DNA of 8,530 nucleotides from Desulfobacterales bacterium C00003060 (GTDB taxonomy: Bacteria > Desulfobacterota > Desulfobacteria > Desulfobacterales > C00003060): positions 244 through 8,773 of the forward strand of contig MAXP01000191.1 in the NCBI GenBank assembly GCA_001751085.1, written 5' to 3'. Positions 1 to 7,888 of this stretch are shown in pieces. The notes under the pieces were generated by a model. The model was not told the origin of the DNA. It saw nothing but the letters and a program-made list of their open reading frames with translations, and searched no databases. Each line of letters opens with the position of its first letter. Positions within the stretch are counted from its first letter, which is position 1. Position numbers and translations under genes: made by a program.

Positions 1-6
1 AACGGT

Positions 7-35
7 TTGATAGAATAAACAATATGATTTACAAA
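7..35 (+). promoter_or_regulatory. Possible sigma70-type promoter upstream of the operon
   Basis: TTGATA at 7-12 could be a -35 box. After a 17-nt spacer comes TACAAA at 30-35, which matches the -10 consensus at four of six positions. It lies upstream of the first operon gene and its -10 overlaps the start of the palindromic repeat at 31-62. AT-rich DNA gives such matches by chance, so this is a weak call. If it is real, transcription would start near position 42, inside the repeat, and the hairpin there would be only partly included in the leader. Confidence 0.2.
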
Positions 36-62
36 GGTCAATCGGAGATTTGACCCCTTTAT
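31..62 (-). repeat. 32-nt palindromic repeat, left copy (inverted relative to 8470-8501)
   Basis: The reverse complement of 31-62 matches 8470-8501 at 29 of 32 positions, and similarity stops abruptly on both sides. The copy is itself an imperfect palindrome: GGTCAA (36-41) can pair with TTGACC (50-55) around an 8-nt loop, so it could fold as single-stranded DNA or RNA. Short hairpin units of this kind resemble REP or MITE-like elements. A terminal inverted repeat of a large cassette is the other reading. It lies between the possible promoter and the first operon gene. Confidence 0.75.
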
Positions 63-112
63 ACCCCCTTGCTACGAAAGGGAAGTATTGTTTTTATTAA
101 AATTTGGTTAAA

Positions 113-2833
113 ATGATGTCGCGTAAGTTCTATCATAATGGCAGAGGGCCCTTGATCGAATTCATGGCCAAAGAAAGGGCATATAAGGGACGGATTGCCA
201 ACTACTGGTCTGATGGGCTGCAAGTAGTCATCCATCATGCACCAGCGTTTGCGGCAGGAGTTAGGCTGGGCCGGCTTAAGATAGCCAAAAACAGCAAAGA
301 GCTGACTCTATGTGGACTAAAGGTGGTAAAGGTTCAGCCCCGAAAAGGATATTACCAGATTGATCTGCAAGCAGTTGACCCATCATCTTTAGGTGATTTG
401 CAGCAGTTAATGGCCCGAATCGAGGGCACCGATCCTTCCGAAAGCGATAATCTTTTTGATCCCTCAAAAATTCCATATTTTAACCGAAAACATCACTATT
501 CGGATGCAGCCGTTGCCAGCCGTCTTGATTGGGGCCGCAAGGCGTCCAAAGCCCGGCTCGAATTTTTACCCCAGAACCTGTTTAAGCACGAATCCCTTGC
601 AGGCAATATCGAAAATTATATCGGTGCGGTTCAGATCCCGGTGGGTCTTGTTGGGCCCATACTTGTCAAAGGGGTGTATACTCAGGGCTATATTCCAGTA
701 CCGGTGGCAACAAGCGAAGGCGCGCTGGTCAGTTCCATGTCCCGGGGAGCGCAGGTATGCAATCTTGCAGGCGGAATCCACGTGTACGTGTCACGCCAGC
801 GTATGTTGCGGGCACCTGTTTTTTTCTGTCAAGACATGGACGGTGCAATTAACCTTGAACACTGGATCGTAGAACATCAGGACGAAATCAGGACCAAGGC
901 AGAAAACGTGTCGTCCGTGGCCCAGTTGCAACAGATCGTTCCCTTTGTATTCGATAATACCGTCCATTTACAATTCTATTATTCAACCGGGGATGCAGCT
1001 GGACAAAACATGTCTTCGGCTTGCACCTGGATGGCCTGCCGTTGGATCCGACAGCAGATCAGGAGGGATCCAGCCATCGGATATTCCAATCATATGATCG
1101 AAGGGAACATGTCCGGTGATAAAAAGGCAAATTATCAAAATTTTATACATGGTCGTGGCATTGCTGTGACCGCTACCTGCCGTATTCCGGGTGCCCTGCT
1201 AAAACGGCGTCTGCGGGTTACTCCGGCACAGTTCGTACGTGGCTGGCATGCCGGCGAAGTGGGCAGCTTACAGGTTGGTATGATCGGTTCGAATATAAAT
1301 TTTGCCAATGCTGTGGCCGGTATTTTTACAGCCACAGGCCAGGATATCGCCTGCGTACACGAATCTGCCGCAGGCTATTTTAAAGCCCGTCAGGAATCTG
1401 AAGACCTCATCTGTTCTGCATATTTGCCGTCCCTGGTTATCGGCACGGTTGGCGGAGGTACCCAGTTGCCAACCCAAAGTGAATGTCTTGAACTTATGGG
1501 CTGTTTAGGCAGCGGCCATGTTTTTAGGCTTGCCGAGGTTATTGCCGCGACCTGTGTGGCACTTGATCTTTCCACCGGTGCGGCCATCGTGGCCAACGAA
1601 TTCGTACACTCTCACGAACAGCTAGGCCGAAATCGACCGGATAACCGGTTAGCCTGGTCCGAAATAAATAAAGATTTTTTTAGTGCCATGCTGTTCGACA
1701 GAGATCTTGATGTGGTTTCAGCTGAAAGAAAGCAAACCATTTGTGGTGGCATTATTTCCGAATTAATTCGGAAAAATTCCAAAGATCCGCGTGGGTTGCA
1801 CCGTTTTGAATTGAGCATTAATGGTCGGAAAGGAGCACAAGACTTATCAGCGGTAATCAAGCTCAAACCCACAGACAGGGAACTTTTAGAAGTTGGCGCA
1901 AAAGTAGCCCGGCTTACGGGTGAAGATACCCTGAGCGGGCTATACGAGGCACATTCCCATATTTTTAATCTGGATGGCAGCAATCTGAGGGAAATCGGAA
2001 TTTACTCAAGTGCACATGAAGACTTACGGAAGCATATGCCCCAGGTTTTTGGCACATGTTGCGATCATGAACGAAGAATTTATGCTGTTTTAATGGAAGA
2101 TCTGTCTAGTTACTCACATCTGGACACAGTCGATGATCCGTCCGCCTGGCGGCCAGAACACATCAGGTCTGTACTCAAGTCTCTGGCTGCCATCCATGCG
2201 ATCTACTGGAATCGTATTCGGGATATTGAGCCTGAAATGCACCTTACCGCTTTGGATGCCGAGGCAATGGAAAAGGCTTCAGATCTGCTTCGGGAACTGA
2301 CCGCCTTTAACGCTTTTAGGTATTCGGAGCTGATTCCCTCCGGGCTAAATTCGATCTATAAAGATATACTGGATGATCTCGTGCCGGCGATAAAGGCAAT
2401 GCAGCAGTTTCCCGTTACATTGACTCATAATGATTTCAATCCCAGGAATATCTGCTTTCGTCCTGAAAAAGACGGATTGCGACCGGTGATTTACGACTGG
2501 GAACTGGCTTTTATACAAAACCCCCAGCACGATTTGATTGAGTTTTTGGTGTTTCTGTTCGATCCGGAAACCAGTATGGAAGAATACGATCGTTACATCG
2601 AGATTTATCTGGGATATCTTGAGGAAAATATCGGGGCTTTAATTAACAGAAATAAATTTATGTCCGTTCTGCATCTAAACGCTGTTCACCTGGCCATAGT
2701 GCGCTTTAACCTCTATTTGCTCGGGCACAACCTGTTAAACTTCAGCTTCATGGATCGGGTATACCGAAATTTGGGTTGTTATATTGAATCTGTTTTCAGG
2801 CGGCCTAACCGCTTGTTTTTCTGCTCAAGCTGA
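113..2833 (+). CDS. HMG-CoA reductase fused to an aminoglycoside/choline-kinase-type phosphotransferase
   Basis: Residue numbers use the ATG at 113 (906 aa). A TTG at 104 and an ATG at 116 are alternative starts; no good ribosome binding site decides among them. Residues about 140-520 are an HMG-CoA reductase domain, which reduces HMG-CoA to mevalonate with NAD(P)H. Visible are ENYIG (167-171), the catalytic Glu of ATSEG (E202), GDAAGQNM (293-300), the catalytic Lys of DKK (K337), the catalytic Asp of GQD (D411), the Gly-rich TVGGGTQLP segment, and the catalytic His of HSHEQ (H501), so all four catalytic positions are intact. Residues about 575-900 are an APH/choline-kinase-type domain with the catalytic loop HNDFNPRN (H772, D774, N779) and the metal-binding DWE (D795). 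Residues about 20-105 form a predicted beta-rich N-terminal module, perhaps PilZ-like, without the RxxxR motif. No membrane anchor is seen. HMG-CoA reductases are not normally fused to a kinase; that the kinase acts on mevalonate or a derivative is inference. First gene of the apparent operon. Confidence 0.9.
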   Translation: MMSRKFYHNGRGPLIEFMAKERAYKGRIANYWSDGLQVVIHHAPAFAAGVRLGRLKIAKNSKELTLCGLKVVKVQPRKGYYQIDLQAVDPSSLGDLQQLMARIEGTDPSESDNLFDPSKIPYFNRKHHYSDAAVASRLDWGRKASKARLEFLPQNLFKHESLAGNIENYIGAVQIPVGLVGPILVKGVYTQGYIPVPVATSEGALVSSMSRGAQVCNLAGGIHVYVSRQRMLRAPVFFCQDMDGAINLEHWIVEHQDEIRTKAENVSSVAQLQQIVPFVFDNTVHLQFYYSTGDAAGQNMSSACTWMACRWIRQQIRRDPAIGYSNHMIEGNMSGDKKANYQNFIHGRGIAVTATCRIPGALLKRRLRVTPAQFVRGWHAGEVGSLQVGMIGSNINFANAVAGIFTATGQDIACVHESAAGYFKARQESEDLICSAYLPSLVIGTVGGGTQLPTQSECLELMGCLGSGHVFRLAEVIAATCVALDLSTGAAIVANEFVHSHEQLGRNRPDNRLAWSEINKDFFSAMLFDRDLDVVSAERKQTICGGIISELIRKNSKDPRGLHRFELSINGRKGAQDLSAVIKLKPTDRELLEVGAKVARLTGEDTLSGLYEAHSHIFNLDGSNLREIGIYSSAHEDLRKHMPQVFGTCCDHERRIYAVLMEDLSSYSHLDTVDDPSAWRPEHIRSVLKSLAAIHAIYWNRIRDIEPEMHLTALDAEAMEKASDLLRELTAFNAFRYSELIPSGLNSIYKDILDDLVPAIKAMQQFPVTLTHNDFNPRNICFRPEKDGLRPVIYDWELAFIQNPQHDLIEFLVFLFDPETSMEEYDRYIEIYLGYLEENIGALINRNKFMSVLHLNAVHLAIVRFNLYLLGHNLLNFSFMDRVYRNLGCYIESVFRRPNRLFFCSS

Positions 2834-2853
2834 AAATATAGAGATCTACATTC

Positions 2854-5403
2854 ATGGTTTTAAAGAAAAAACTATCCTTTGTCATTCCCTTTGACGTTGC
2901 TGCCTGCCAGGATTCGATGCTTGCAGGGGGCAAAGCCGCACGTCTAGCCGCCATGGTCGGGGCCGCTTTTCCAGTCCCGCAAGGGGTTGTGGTCACTACC
3001 GACGCTCTACGTTACTTTTGCAAATTTAATCGTATTAAGTTGTCATCAGCAGCTTTTTCAAATTCCGATCAAGCATTAGAAGCACTACAGCAGGGGAAAT
3101 GGCCGTCTGAACTATCCGAAGAGTTGTCGGAAGCGATTGATTCCTTGGGTACAGTGTCTCTTGCGGTTCGTTCATCTACCACGGCAGAGGATGGGTTTGA
3201 TTTCTCCATGGCTGGCCAGTTTGATACCTATTTGAATGTAAAGCCTGACCAGGTTCGGGAAAAAATCCTGCTATGCTGGGCCGGACTGTTCGGCCGAGCT
3301 CCTTCTGCATACAGGTGTAAAAGTTCAGATAAAAGCACATGGTCAATGGGAGTGATCATCCAGGTTCAGATAAACGCTCGTTATGCAGGAGTGCTGTTTA
3401 CCGTGGATCCGTTGCGCAAAAGTGCAGATCATTTTGTGGTGGAATGGGTCCGTGGCCTTGGCGACAAACTGGTATCAGGTCATATGGAACTGGACAGGCT
3501 ATACATCAGTCGTAATCATCCGGTGATTGATTCCGACCTACCGGACAATCTGGCTGCCGGGATTTATGAGGCCTGCAGATTGGCCCGGTCCGCAGAACAG
3601 TTGTTCAACCATCCCATTGATATGGAGTGGGGCATCGATAAGGAAGGTTTTCATTTGCTCCAAGCGCGGCCGATTACCGGGTTTACATCCGATCAGACTG
3701 TAGCATGGACCAATGTAAATCTGACGGAAAATTTTCCTGCCCCTCTGGTTCCCCTGGCATGGTCGGTAGGGGACGGATTTTATACGGCATATATCCATGG
3801 GATTTTGCGACATTTCGGCTGGAATGATGGCGATTTTGCCCGTGCCGCCGTTGTCATTTCCAACCTAATGGGGATCCAGGGGGGACGGATCTACTACAAT
3901 CTAAACAACTGGTATGAAATCATGGGGTTTTTCCCATTCAGCAGCTGGCTTATCCGATTTCTCAATAATTATATCGGTCAGGAAATACCATTTAATTACA
4001 CACCAAAGAAAGCCCGGCATTTCACAAGGTCATGGTGGCGAGCTCTTTCTCGTAAGATAATGTTCTGGCCTCGCCTTTTTAAGTTGTTGCTTACAGCTGA
4101 ACGGCGCATGGACGTTTTTGAGCCCAGGTTTTATGCTAACAGGAGATCCTGGCGCACACCTCCCAGCGATCGGTTGACGGCTGACCGCTTATTCTCACGC
4201 CTTGAATCGATGCTTATCTTTGTAGATCGCCACTGGACCGCGCCTGGCATGGCAGATTTTCTGGTGATGGTGTTTCCAGGTGTTCTGAACGCATTGATCG
4301 TCCGCTGGTTTGAAACCGACGCCAAGAAAGAGGTCGTACGACTGTTTAAGGGGCTGGATCTAGCCAGCACTAAGTCTTCGGACCTTATCTGGCAGACGGC
4401 ACAGGCCGTTGGGAATAATAACATATTGCGAATATTGCTTGAGCAGGGGGATTATGAAAAGCTTGAAGAGTCACTTAGCGAAGAACTGCAAAGCTTACTG
4501 GATGAATTTATGGAACGTTATGGCGGGAGGTGTTACAACGATTGCATGATCGTTGCACCCACTTTCTACGAACGGCACGATCTGTTTTGGGATCTTGTAA
4601 AAAAATATGTTAACAATTCCGCAGCAGATCCCCGTGAGCGATACAGGGTTAACCGCCGGGACCGGTTGCAGTATACTCAAAGTATCCTTAAGCGGTTGGC
4701 TCCGGTGCGGAGGTTGATCTTCCGGCATTTTCTTAAGCTGTCATGGCAGGCAGTGGGTCTGAGGGAGCGGGGAAGGCTGCTACAAAGCCTGTTGCTCGGC
4801 GAAATAAGACTGACTGCCCTGGCCCTGGGCAGTCAGCTTGCGGCCAAAGGTGCTATAGATGCGGCAGAAGATATATTTTTTCTGCAACTAGATGAAATCA
4901 CAAAACTGCTGAACGGCAAGTTTCAGTTCCCTGAACTCATTGGTCAAATGATTACAAGCCGAAAAGAAGCCTATAAGTCTTGTGAGCAAAACGAACTACC
5001 GGAGTTTTTCTTTCTTGATCGGGGCGAGTATATGCGGTTTGAGGGTCATGTCAAAGGACCGGCATTGCAAAAGAATAATCGGGTGCTTACCGGTATCGGC
5101 GTGGCTGGTGGAAACGCTAAGGGGATTGCCCGTGTGATTCTGGATCCAGCCCAGAGCCTACGAATGAATCCAGGTGACATATTGATTACACGCGCCGCTG
5201 ATCCAGGTTGGACCCCTTTGTTTTTCATGGCAGGCGGACTAATTCTCGAGCGGGGCGGCATTTTATCACATGGAGCTATTGTGGCCCGCGAGTTCGGTAT
5301 CCCTGCGGTGGTAGGAATCGACCGTGTAACTACCTTGATTGCAGATGGTCAAAATGTTGAACTTGACGGTACTGCCGGAAGTGTAACCCTTTTGGACGAT
5401 TAA
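2854..5403 (+). CDS. PEP synthase/rifampin-phosphotransferase-like ATP-grasp and phospho-His phosphotransferase
   Basis: 849 aa, close to the length of rifampin phosphotransferases. Residues 1 to about 285 are the PPDK-type ATP-binding domain: GGKAARL (25-31, K27), AVRSSTTAEDG (R106), the metal-binding D256/E258 of DMEWG, and the closing QARPIT (from Q270). The junction NLTENFPAPLVPL (from N289) resembles the segment that opens the acceptor domain in this family. Residues about 290-745 are a poorly conserved, largely helical middle domain that would determine the acceptor. The C-terminal PEP-utiliser swivelling domain has GDILITRAADPGW (from 774) and GGILSHGAIVARE, with H806 as the phosphorylated His. 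Known relatives use ATP to make a phospho-His (releasing AMP and Pi) and pass the phosphate to pyruvate or to a hydroxyl group of a small molecule. The acceptor here cannot be read from sequence; no PEP/pyruvate-binding barrel is evident, so true PEP synthase activity is doubtful. The start is 20 nt after the preceding stop, with only a weak GAGA ribosome site. Confidence 0.85.
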   Translation: MVLKKKLSFVIPFDVAACQDSMLAGGKAARLAAMVGAAFPVPQGVVVTTDALRYFCKFNRIKLSSAAFSNSDQALEALQQGKWPSELSEELSEAIDSLGTVSLAVRSSTTAEDGFDFSMAGQFDTYLNVKPDQVREKILLCWAGLFGRAPSAYRCKSSDKSTWSMGVIIQVQINARYAGVLFTVDPLRKSADHFVVEWVRGLGDKLVSGHMELDRLYISRNHPVIDSDLPDNLAAGIYEACRLARSAEQLFNHPIDMEWGIDKEGFHLLQARPITGFTSDQTVAWTNVNLTENFPAPLVPLAWSVGDGFYTAYIHGILRHFGWNDGDFARAAVVISNLMGIQGGRIYYNLNNWYEIMGFFPFSSWLIRFLNNYIGQEIPFNYTPKKARHFTRSWWRALSRKIMFWPRLFKLLLTAERRMDVFEPRFYANRRSWRTPPSDRLTADRLFSRLESMLIFVDRHWTAPGMADFLVMVFPGVLNALIVRWFETDAKKEVVRLFKGLDLASTKSSDLIWQTAQAVGNNNILRILLEQGDYEKLEESLSEELQSLLDEFMERYGGRCYNDCMIVAPTFYERHDLFWDLVKKYVNNSAADPRERYRVNRRDRLQYTQSILKRLAPVRRLIFRHFLKLSWQAVGLRERGRLLQSLLLGEIRLTALALGSQLAAKGAIDAAEDIFFLQLDEITKLLNGKFQFPELIGQMITSRKEAYKSCEQNELPEFFFLDRGEYMRFEGHVKGPALQKNNRVLTGIGVAGGNAKGIARVILDPAQSLRMNPGDILITRAADPGWTPLFFMAGGLILERGGILSHGAIVAREFGIPAVVGIDRVTTLIADGQNVELDGTAGSVTLLDD

Positions 5404-5410
5404 GCACACC

Positions 5411-6268
5411 ATGTGGATCGATATCAAGCAATTTGCAGCAGAACGCTGCCCGCTAAAGGTTCTTTTACCCCTTGGTACTATTCTGTGGGTAGCACCCCTT
5501 ACACTGGTCCATCCGTTGCATATAGTTAAAGCCATAAGTGGCTGCATCGGAGTTTTAATGTTGATTTTTATTCTCCGGATGGCTGACGATTTGTCCGATC
5601 TGTCTGTGGACCGTAAATGGCACCCCGAAAGAGGCCTATCCCACGGTGAGATCAGTGCTAAGCGCATAAAAGGTGCTGTATTTGCAGGGTCGCTGTTGCT
5701 TGTTTTTTTTAACCATTGGAGGCCTGGCATTTATTGTTTTGGGGGCCTGGCAATTTTCTATATTTTTTATTATTTATTTAAAACGAAACTGCCGGTTAGC
5801 GTACTACCACTACTAGTCAATCTTGTATTTCTGTTTATTCCCCTCTATTGCGGGTGGATGATGACGGGAAGTGCAAGTTTTTCCCTTTGGTTGCTCGCTA
5901 TGTTTATCTGGGCAGCCGTTGTGGGTCATGATTTTGCCCACAGTGTGCATGGGCTTGATGAGGTGTTGCCTGGAGTCGATACGCCTTCAAGACACTTGGG
6001 CTCCAAAACAGCGGCTATAGCAGGTTTGATCGGCTATCTGGCTGCTATTATTTTCGGAGGAGTTTTTTGGTATTTGAACTACGGTGGCCTACTTTTCGGT
6101 CTCATGCTGGCCGGAACCTGTATCCTGATCATGGTGCTGGCTGTGCGTCTTGTCCGTCGGCCTATTCAGCGTAATGCAAGGCCGTTTTTTATTTGGGGAT
6201 TTGTTTTTTTCCTGCTCCCCCTTTTGGGACTAATAATCGAGCGGCTAATCATGATGGTGACAGGATAG
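5411..6268 (+). CDS. UbiA-superfamily membrane prenyltransferase
   Basis: 285 aa and strongly hydrophobic, with an estimated seven to nine membrane helices. The first Asp-rich motif is DDLSDLSVD (D59, D63, D67), followed by RKWHPERGL, which matches the UbiA pattern (N/D)DxxDxxxD plus the basic/Pro segment that binds the prenyl diphosphate through Mg2+. The second acidic loop is around residues 174-200 (D174, D183, E184, D190, then GSKTA); its spacing is looser than in typical UbiA proteins, so the acceptor side may differ. Members transfer a prenyl chain to aromatic acceptors (quinones, heme O) or, in archaea, to geranylgeranylglyceryl phosphate. With a CarS-type and a decarboxylase gene downstream, a lipid acceptor is the favoured inference; quinone-type acceptors are not excluded. 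The ATG lies 7 nt after the previous stop without a clear ribosome site, which suggests translational coupling. Confidence 0.8.
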   Translation: MWIDIKQFAAERCPLKVLLPLGTILWVAPLTLVHPLHIVKAISGCIGVLMLIFILRMADDLSDLSVDRKWHPERGLSHGEISAKRIKGAVFAGSLLLVFFNHWRPGIYCFGGLAIFYIFYYLFKTKLPVSVLPLLVNLVFLFIPLYCGWMMTGSASFSLWLLAMFIWAAVVGHDFAHSVHGLDEVLPGVDTPSRHLGSKTAAIAGLIGYLAAIIFGGVFWYLNYGGLLFGLMLAGTCILIMVLAVRLVRRPIQRNARPFFIWGFVFFLLPLLGLIIERLIMMVTG

Positions 6269-6274
6269 GAAGAG

Positions 6275-6307
6275 CCTTAAGCTCGGTTGGCCGTAAGTTA
6301 AGGTTTT
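6275..6307 (+). other. Weak hairpin between the prenyltransferase and decarboxylase genes
   Basis: CCTTAA (6275-6280) can pair with TTAAGG (6298-6303), and four T residues follow (6304-6307). A competing fold pairs CTTA and CGG (6276-6279, 6284-6286) with CCG and TAAG (6291-6297). This sits in the only sizeable gap of the operon (89 nt). It could attenuate transcription or protect mRNA ends. The stem is short and AT-rich, so a full terminator is unlikely. Confidence 0.25.
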
Positions 6308-6357
6308 GGATGTTTATATGAAAATTTAGTTGAATAGTTGAACAATTAAAAGGAAAG

Positions 6358-7269
6358 ATGGTCAAAAGATCACATCGAAATAAGATTCTTCTTTACAATC
6401 GTAAAACGCAGCGAATCGAGGAAGAGATTGTTTTTAAGCGGCGGTTTATGGATTTTTTTTACGGCAGCGTAACAGGCCGCCATCTGACTCACGGTTTTCT
6501 GAGCCGCCACATTATATCAAACCTGTATGGATGGTTGCAAAAGACGCCTTTCAGCCGGCGCAAGATCGAACCTTTTATCAGTCAGTATTCAATCAACCGC
6601 AAGGAAATTCTTCCACCGGAAGACGGTTTTAAAAGCTTTACCGATTTTTTTATCAGGAAACTGAAGCCGGGTACTCGGCCTGTGTCCGACGATATGGATG
6701 CGCTGGTGGCACCTGCGGACAGCCGTTTTCTGATCCGGCAAATAAATAATGATACGGTAATATCAGTAAAGGGAACAGACTATTCCCTTGAGCAGTTTCT
6801 TGCAAGCAGGACTGTTGCAGCACCGTATATTAATGGGCTCTGCTTGCAGTTCAGGCTGGCTCCCTCTGACTATCATCGTTTCGGTTTTATTGATCGAGGA
6901 GTCCAGGGGCCTGTACATACCATCAACGGGCGGCTGAATTCTGTTAGTCCTTTAGCCATAGAACAGATGCCTGGGATTATGATCGGCAATTACCGCCAGT
7001 GGTGTTTTGTAGAAACCATAGCCTTTGGTACTGTGGTCCAGGTGGAGGTGGGTGCCATGGCAGTTGGTGTCATTGTACAGCACCAGCCATACGGCGGTCA
7101 ATGTGAACGTGGTCAGGAGAAAGGATACTTCGAATTCGGCGGCTCCACTATTGTGATTCTTTTTAAACCACGCACTGTTTGTATTGATCCGGATATTCTT
7201 AAATATTCTCGCCAGGGGATTGAGACACTGATTAGATATGGTGAGACAGTAGGAAAAATATACAAGTGA
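6358..7269 (+). CDS. Phosphatidylserine-decarboxylase-family protein with an altered triad position
   Basis: 303 aa, the usual length of the bacterial group resembling yeast Psd2 and clostridial Psd. The N-terminus (YNRKTQRIEEE, then LYGWLQKTPFSRRKI) is typical of that group and supports the ATG at 6358, which has AAAGGAAAG just upstream. Conserved elements are APADSR with the triad Asp (D121), KGTDYSLEQFL (from K138), DYHR (Y172-R174) and the self-cleavage site GGST, where S263 would become the pyruvoyl group. Family members cleave themselves into beta and alpha chains and decarboxylate phosphatidylserine to phosphatidylethanolamine at the membrane; archaeal counterparts are proposed to act on archaetidylserine. 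The odd point is the motif YHRFG: relatives have YHRxH, and the second His, part of the Asp-His-Ser processing triad, is Gly here (G176). The protein may mature differently or may be inactive or altered in specificity. Its place between UbiA and CarS genes fits a head-group role in a lipid pathway. Confidence 0.88.
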   Translation: MVKRSHRNKILLYNRKTQRIEEEIVFKRRFMDFFYGSVTGRHLTHGFLSRHIISNLYGWLQKTPFSRRKIEPFISQYSINRKEILPPEDGFKSFTDFFIRKLKPGTRPVSDDMDALVAPADSRFLIRQINNDTVISVKGTDYSLEQFLASRTVAAPYINGLCLQFRLAPSDYHRFGFIDRGVQGPVHTINGRLNSVSPLAIEQMPGIMIGNYRQWCFVETIAFGTVVQVEVGAMAVGVIVQHQPYGGQCERGQEKGYFEFGGSTIVILFKPRTVCIDPDILKYSRQGIETLIRYGETVGKIYK

Positions 7270-7287
7270 GATAAAAAGGCGTATAAA

Positions 7288-7878
7288 ATGGCCAACATAG
7301 GTCAACTATCATATTTTCTATTGCCGGTAATTCTTGGCGGAGTATGCAATATGATTTTTGTCAAGATGCCTCTTGCCGACAAGCTTAAAGCGACCATGGA
7401 CTGCGGCCGATTCTGGATAGACGGTAAGCGGGTGCTGGGCGACAATAAAACCTGGAAGGGTTTTTTAGGAATGATTTTTATAACCGCATTCTGGATGGCT
7501 GTTTTCGGACGCCTAAACAGTCATTTTGATTGGGCCAAGGCTCTTTCCGTTCTCGATTCCTCCAGGTTTGATTTTCCATTGGCCTACTGGATTTACGGCG
7601 GATTGTGGGGATTCGGATATGTTTTGTTCGAGTTGCCCAATAGCTTTATTAAACGGCGGATCAATATCGGTCCGGGAGAAAACCGTCCAGGACCGGTAGG
7701 GCTTTTCTTTTTATTTATGGATCAGGCCGACTCGGTGATCGGCTGCATGATACTAATGCTCTTTTTTTATACACCTACGCTTCAAGAAGCCGCAATTATT
7801 TTTGTACTGGGAACGGTAATTCATTACGTGATTAACATCCTACTTTATCTGGTGGGGTTGAAAAATCAAATAGGATAG
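7288..7878 (+). CDS. CDP-archaeol synthase (CarS)-family membrane cytidylyltransferase
   Basis: 196 aa with about five predicted membrane helices (roughly residues 5-25, 60-80, 92-115, 135-160, 168-190). The family signature GDNKTWKG is at 51-58, the segment ending KRRINIGPGE follows the third helix, and DQADS (D145, D148) is the late acidic motif of the CDP-diglyceride synthetase/CarS fold. CarS uses CTP to activate unsaturated archaetidic acid to CDP-archaeol in archaea. CarS-like proteins also occur in various bacteria, where the substrate is mostly unproven. The ATG is preceded by AAAAAGG at good spacing (7273-7279) and lies 18 nt after the decarboxylase stop. It appears to be the last operon gene. 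In context it would activate a prenylated glycerol phosphate before serine is attached, but the serine transferase is not in this window. Confidence 0.85.
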   Translation: MANIGQLSYFLLPVILGGVCNMIFVKMPLADKLKATMDCGRFWIDGKRVLGDNKTWKGFLGMIFITAFWMAVFGRLNSHFDWAKALSVLDSSRFDFPLAYWIYGGLWGFGYVLFELPNSFIKRRINIGPGENRPGPVGLFFLFMDQADSVIGCMILMLFFYTPTLQEAAIIFVLGTVIHYVINILLYLVGLKNQIG

Positions 7879-7888
7879 TGTTGTTTTT

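Noticed and set aside
31..62. Left hairpin considered as a riboswitch or terminator for the operon
   Set aside because: The 6-bp stem is too small for a riboswitch, no U-run follows it, and the inverted copy at 8470-8501 explains it better as a dispersed repeat.
1612..1983. 123-codon minus-strand frame inside the reductase-kinase gene
   Set aside because: It is fully antisense to the reductase-kinase linker, with no family features or ribosome site; treated as a chance shadow.
5266..5730. 154-codon minus-strand frame
   Set aside because: It overlaps the phospho-His domain end and the start of the prenyltransferase, both with clear motifs; the antisense product shows no recognisable domain.
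6952..7305. 117-codon minus-strand frame over the decarboxylase end and CarS start
   Set aside because: The opposite strand encodes the conserved GGST site and the CarS start with a good ribosome site, so this is a shadow.
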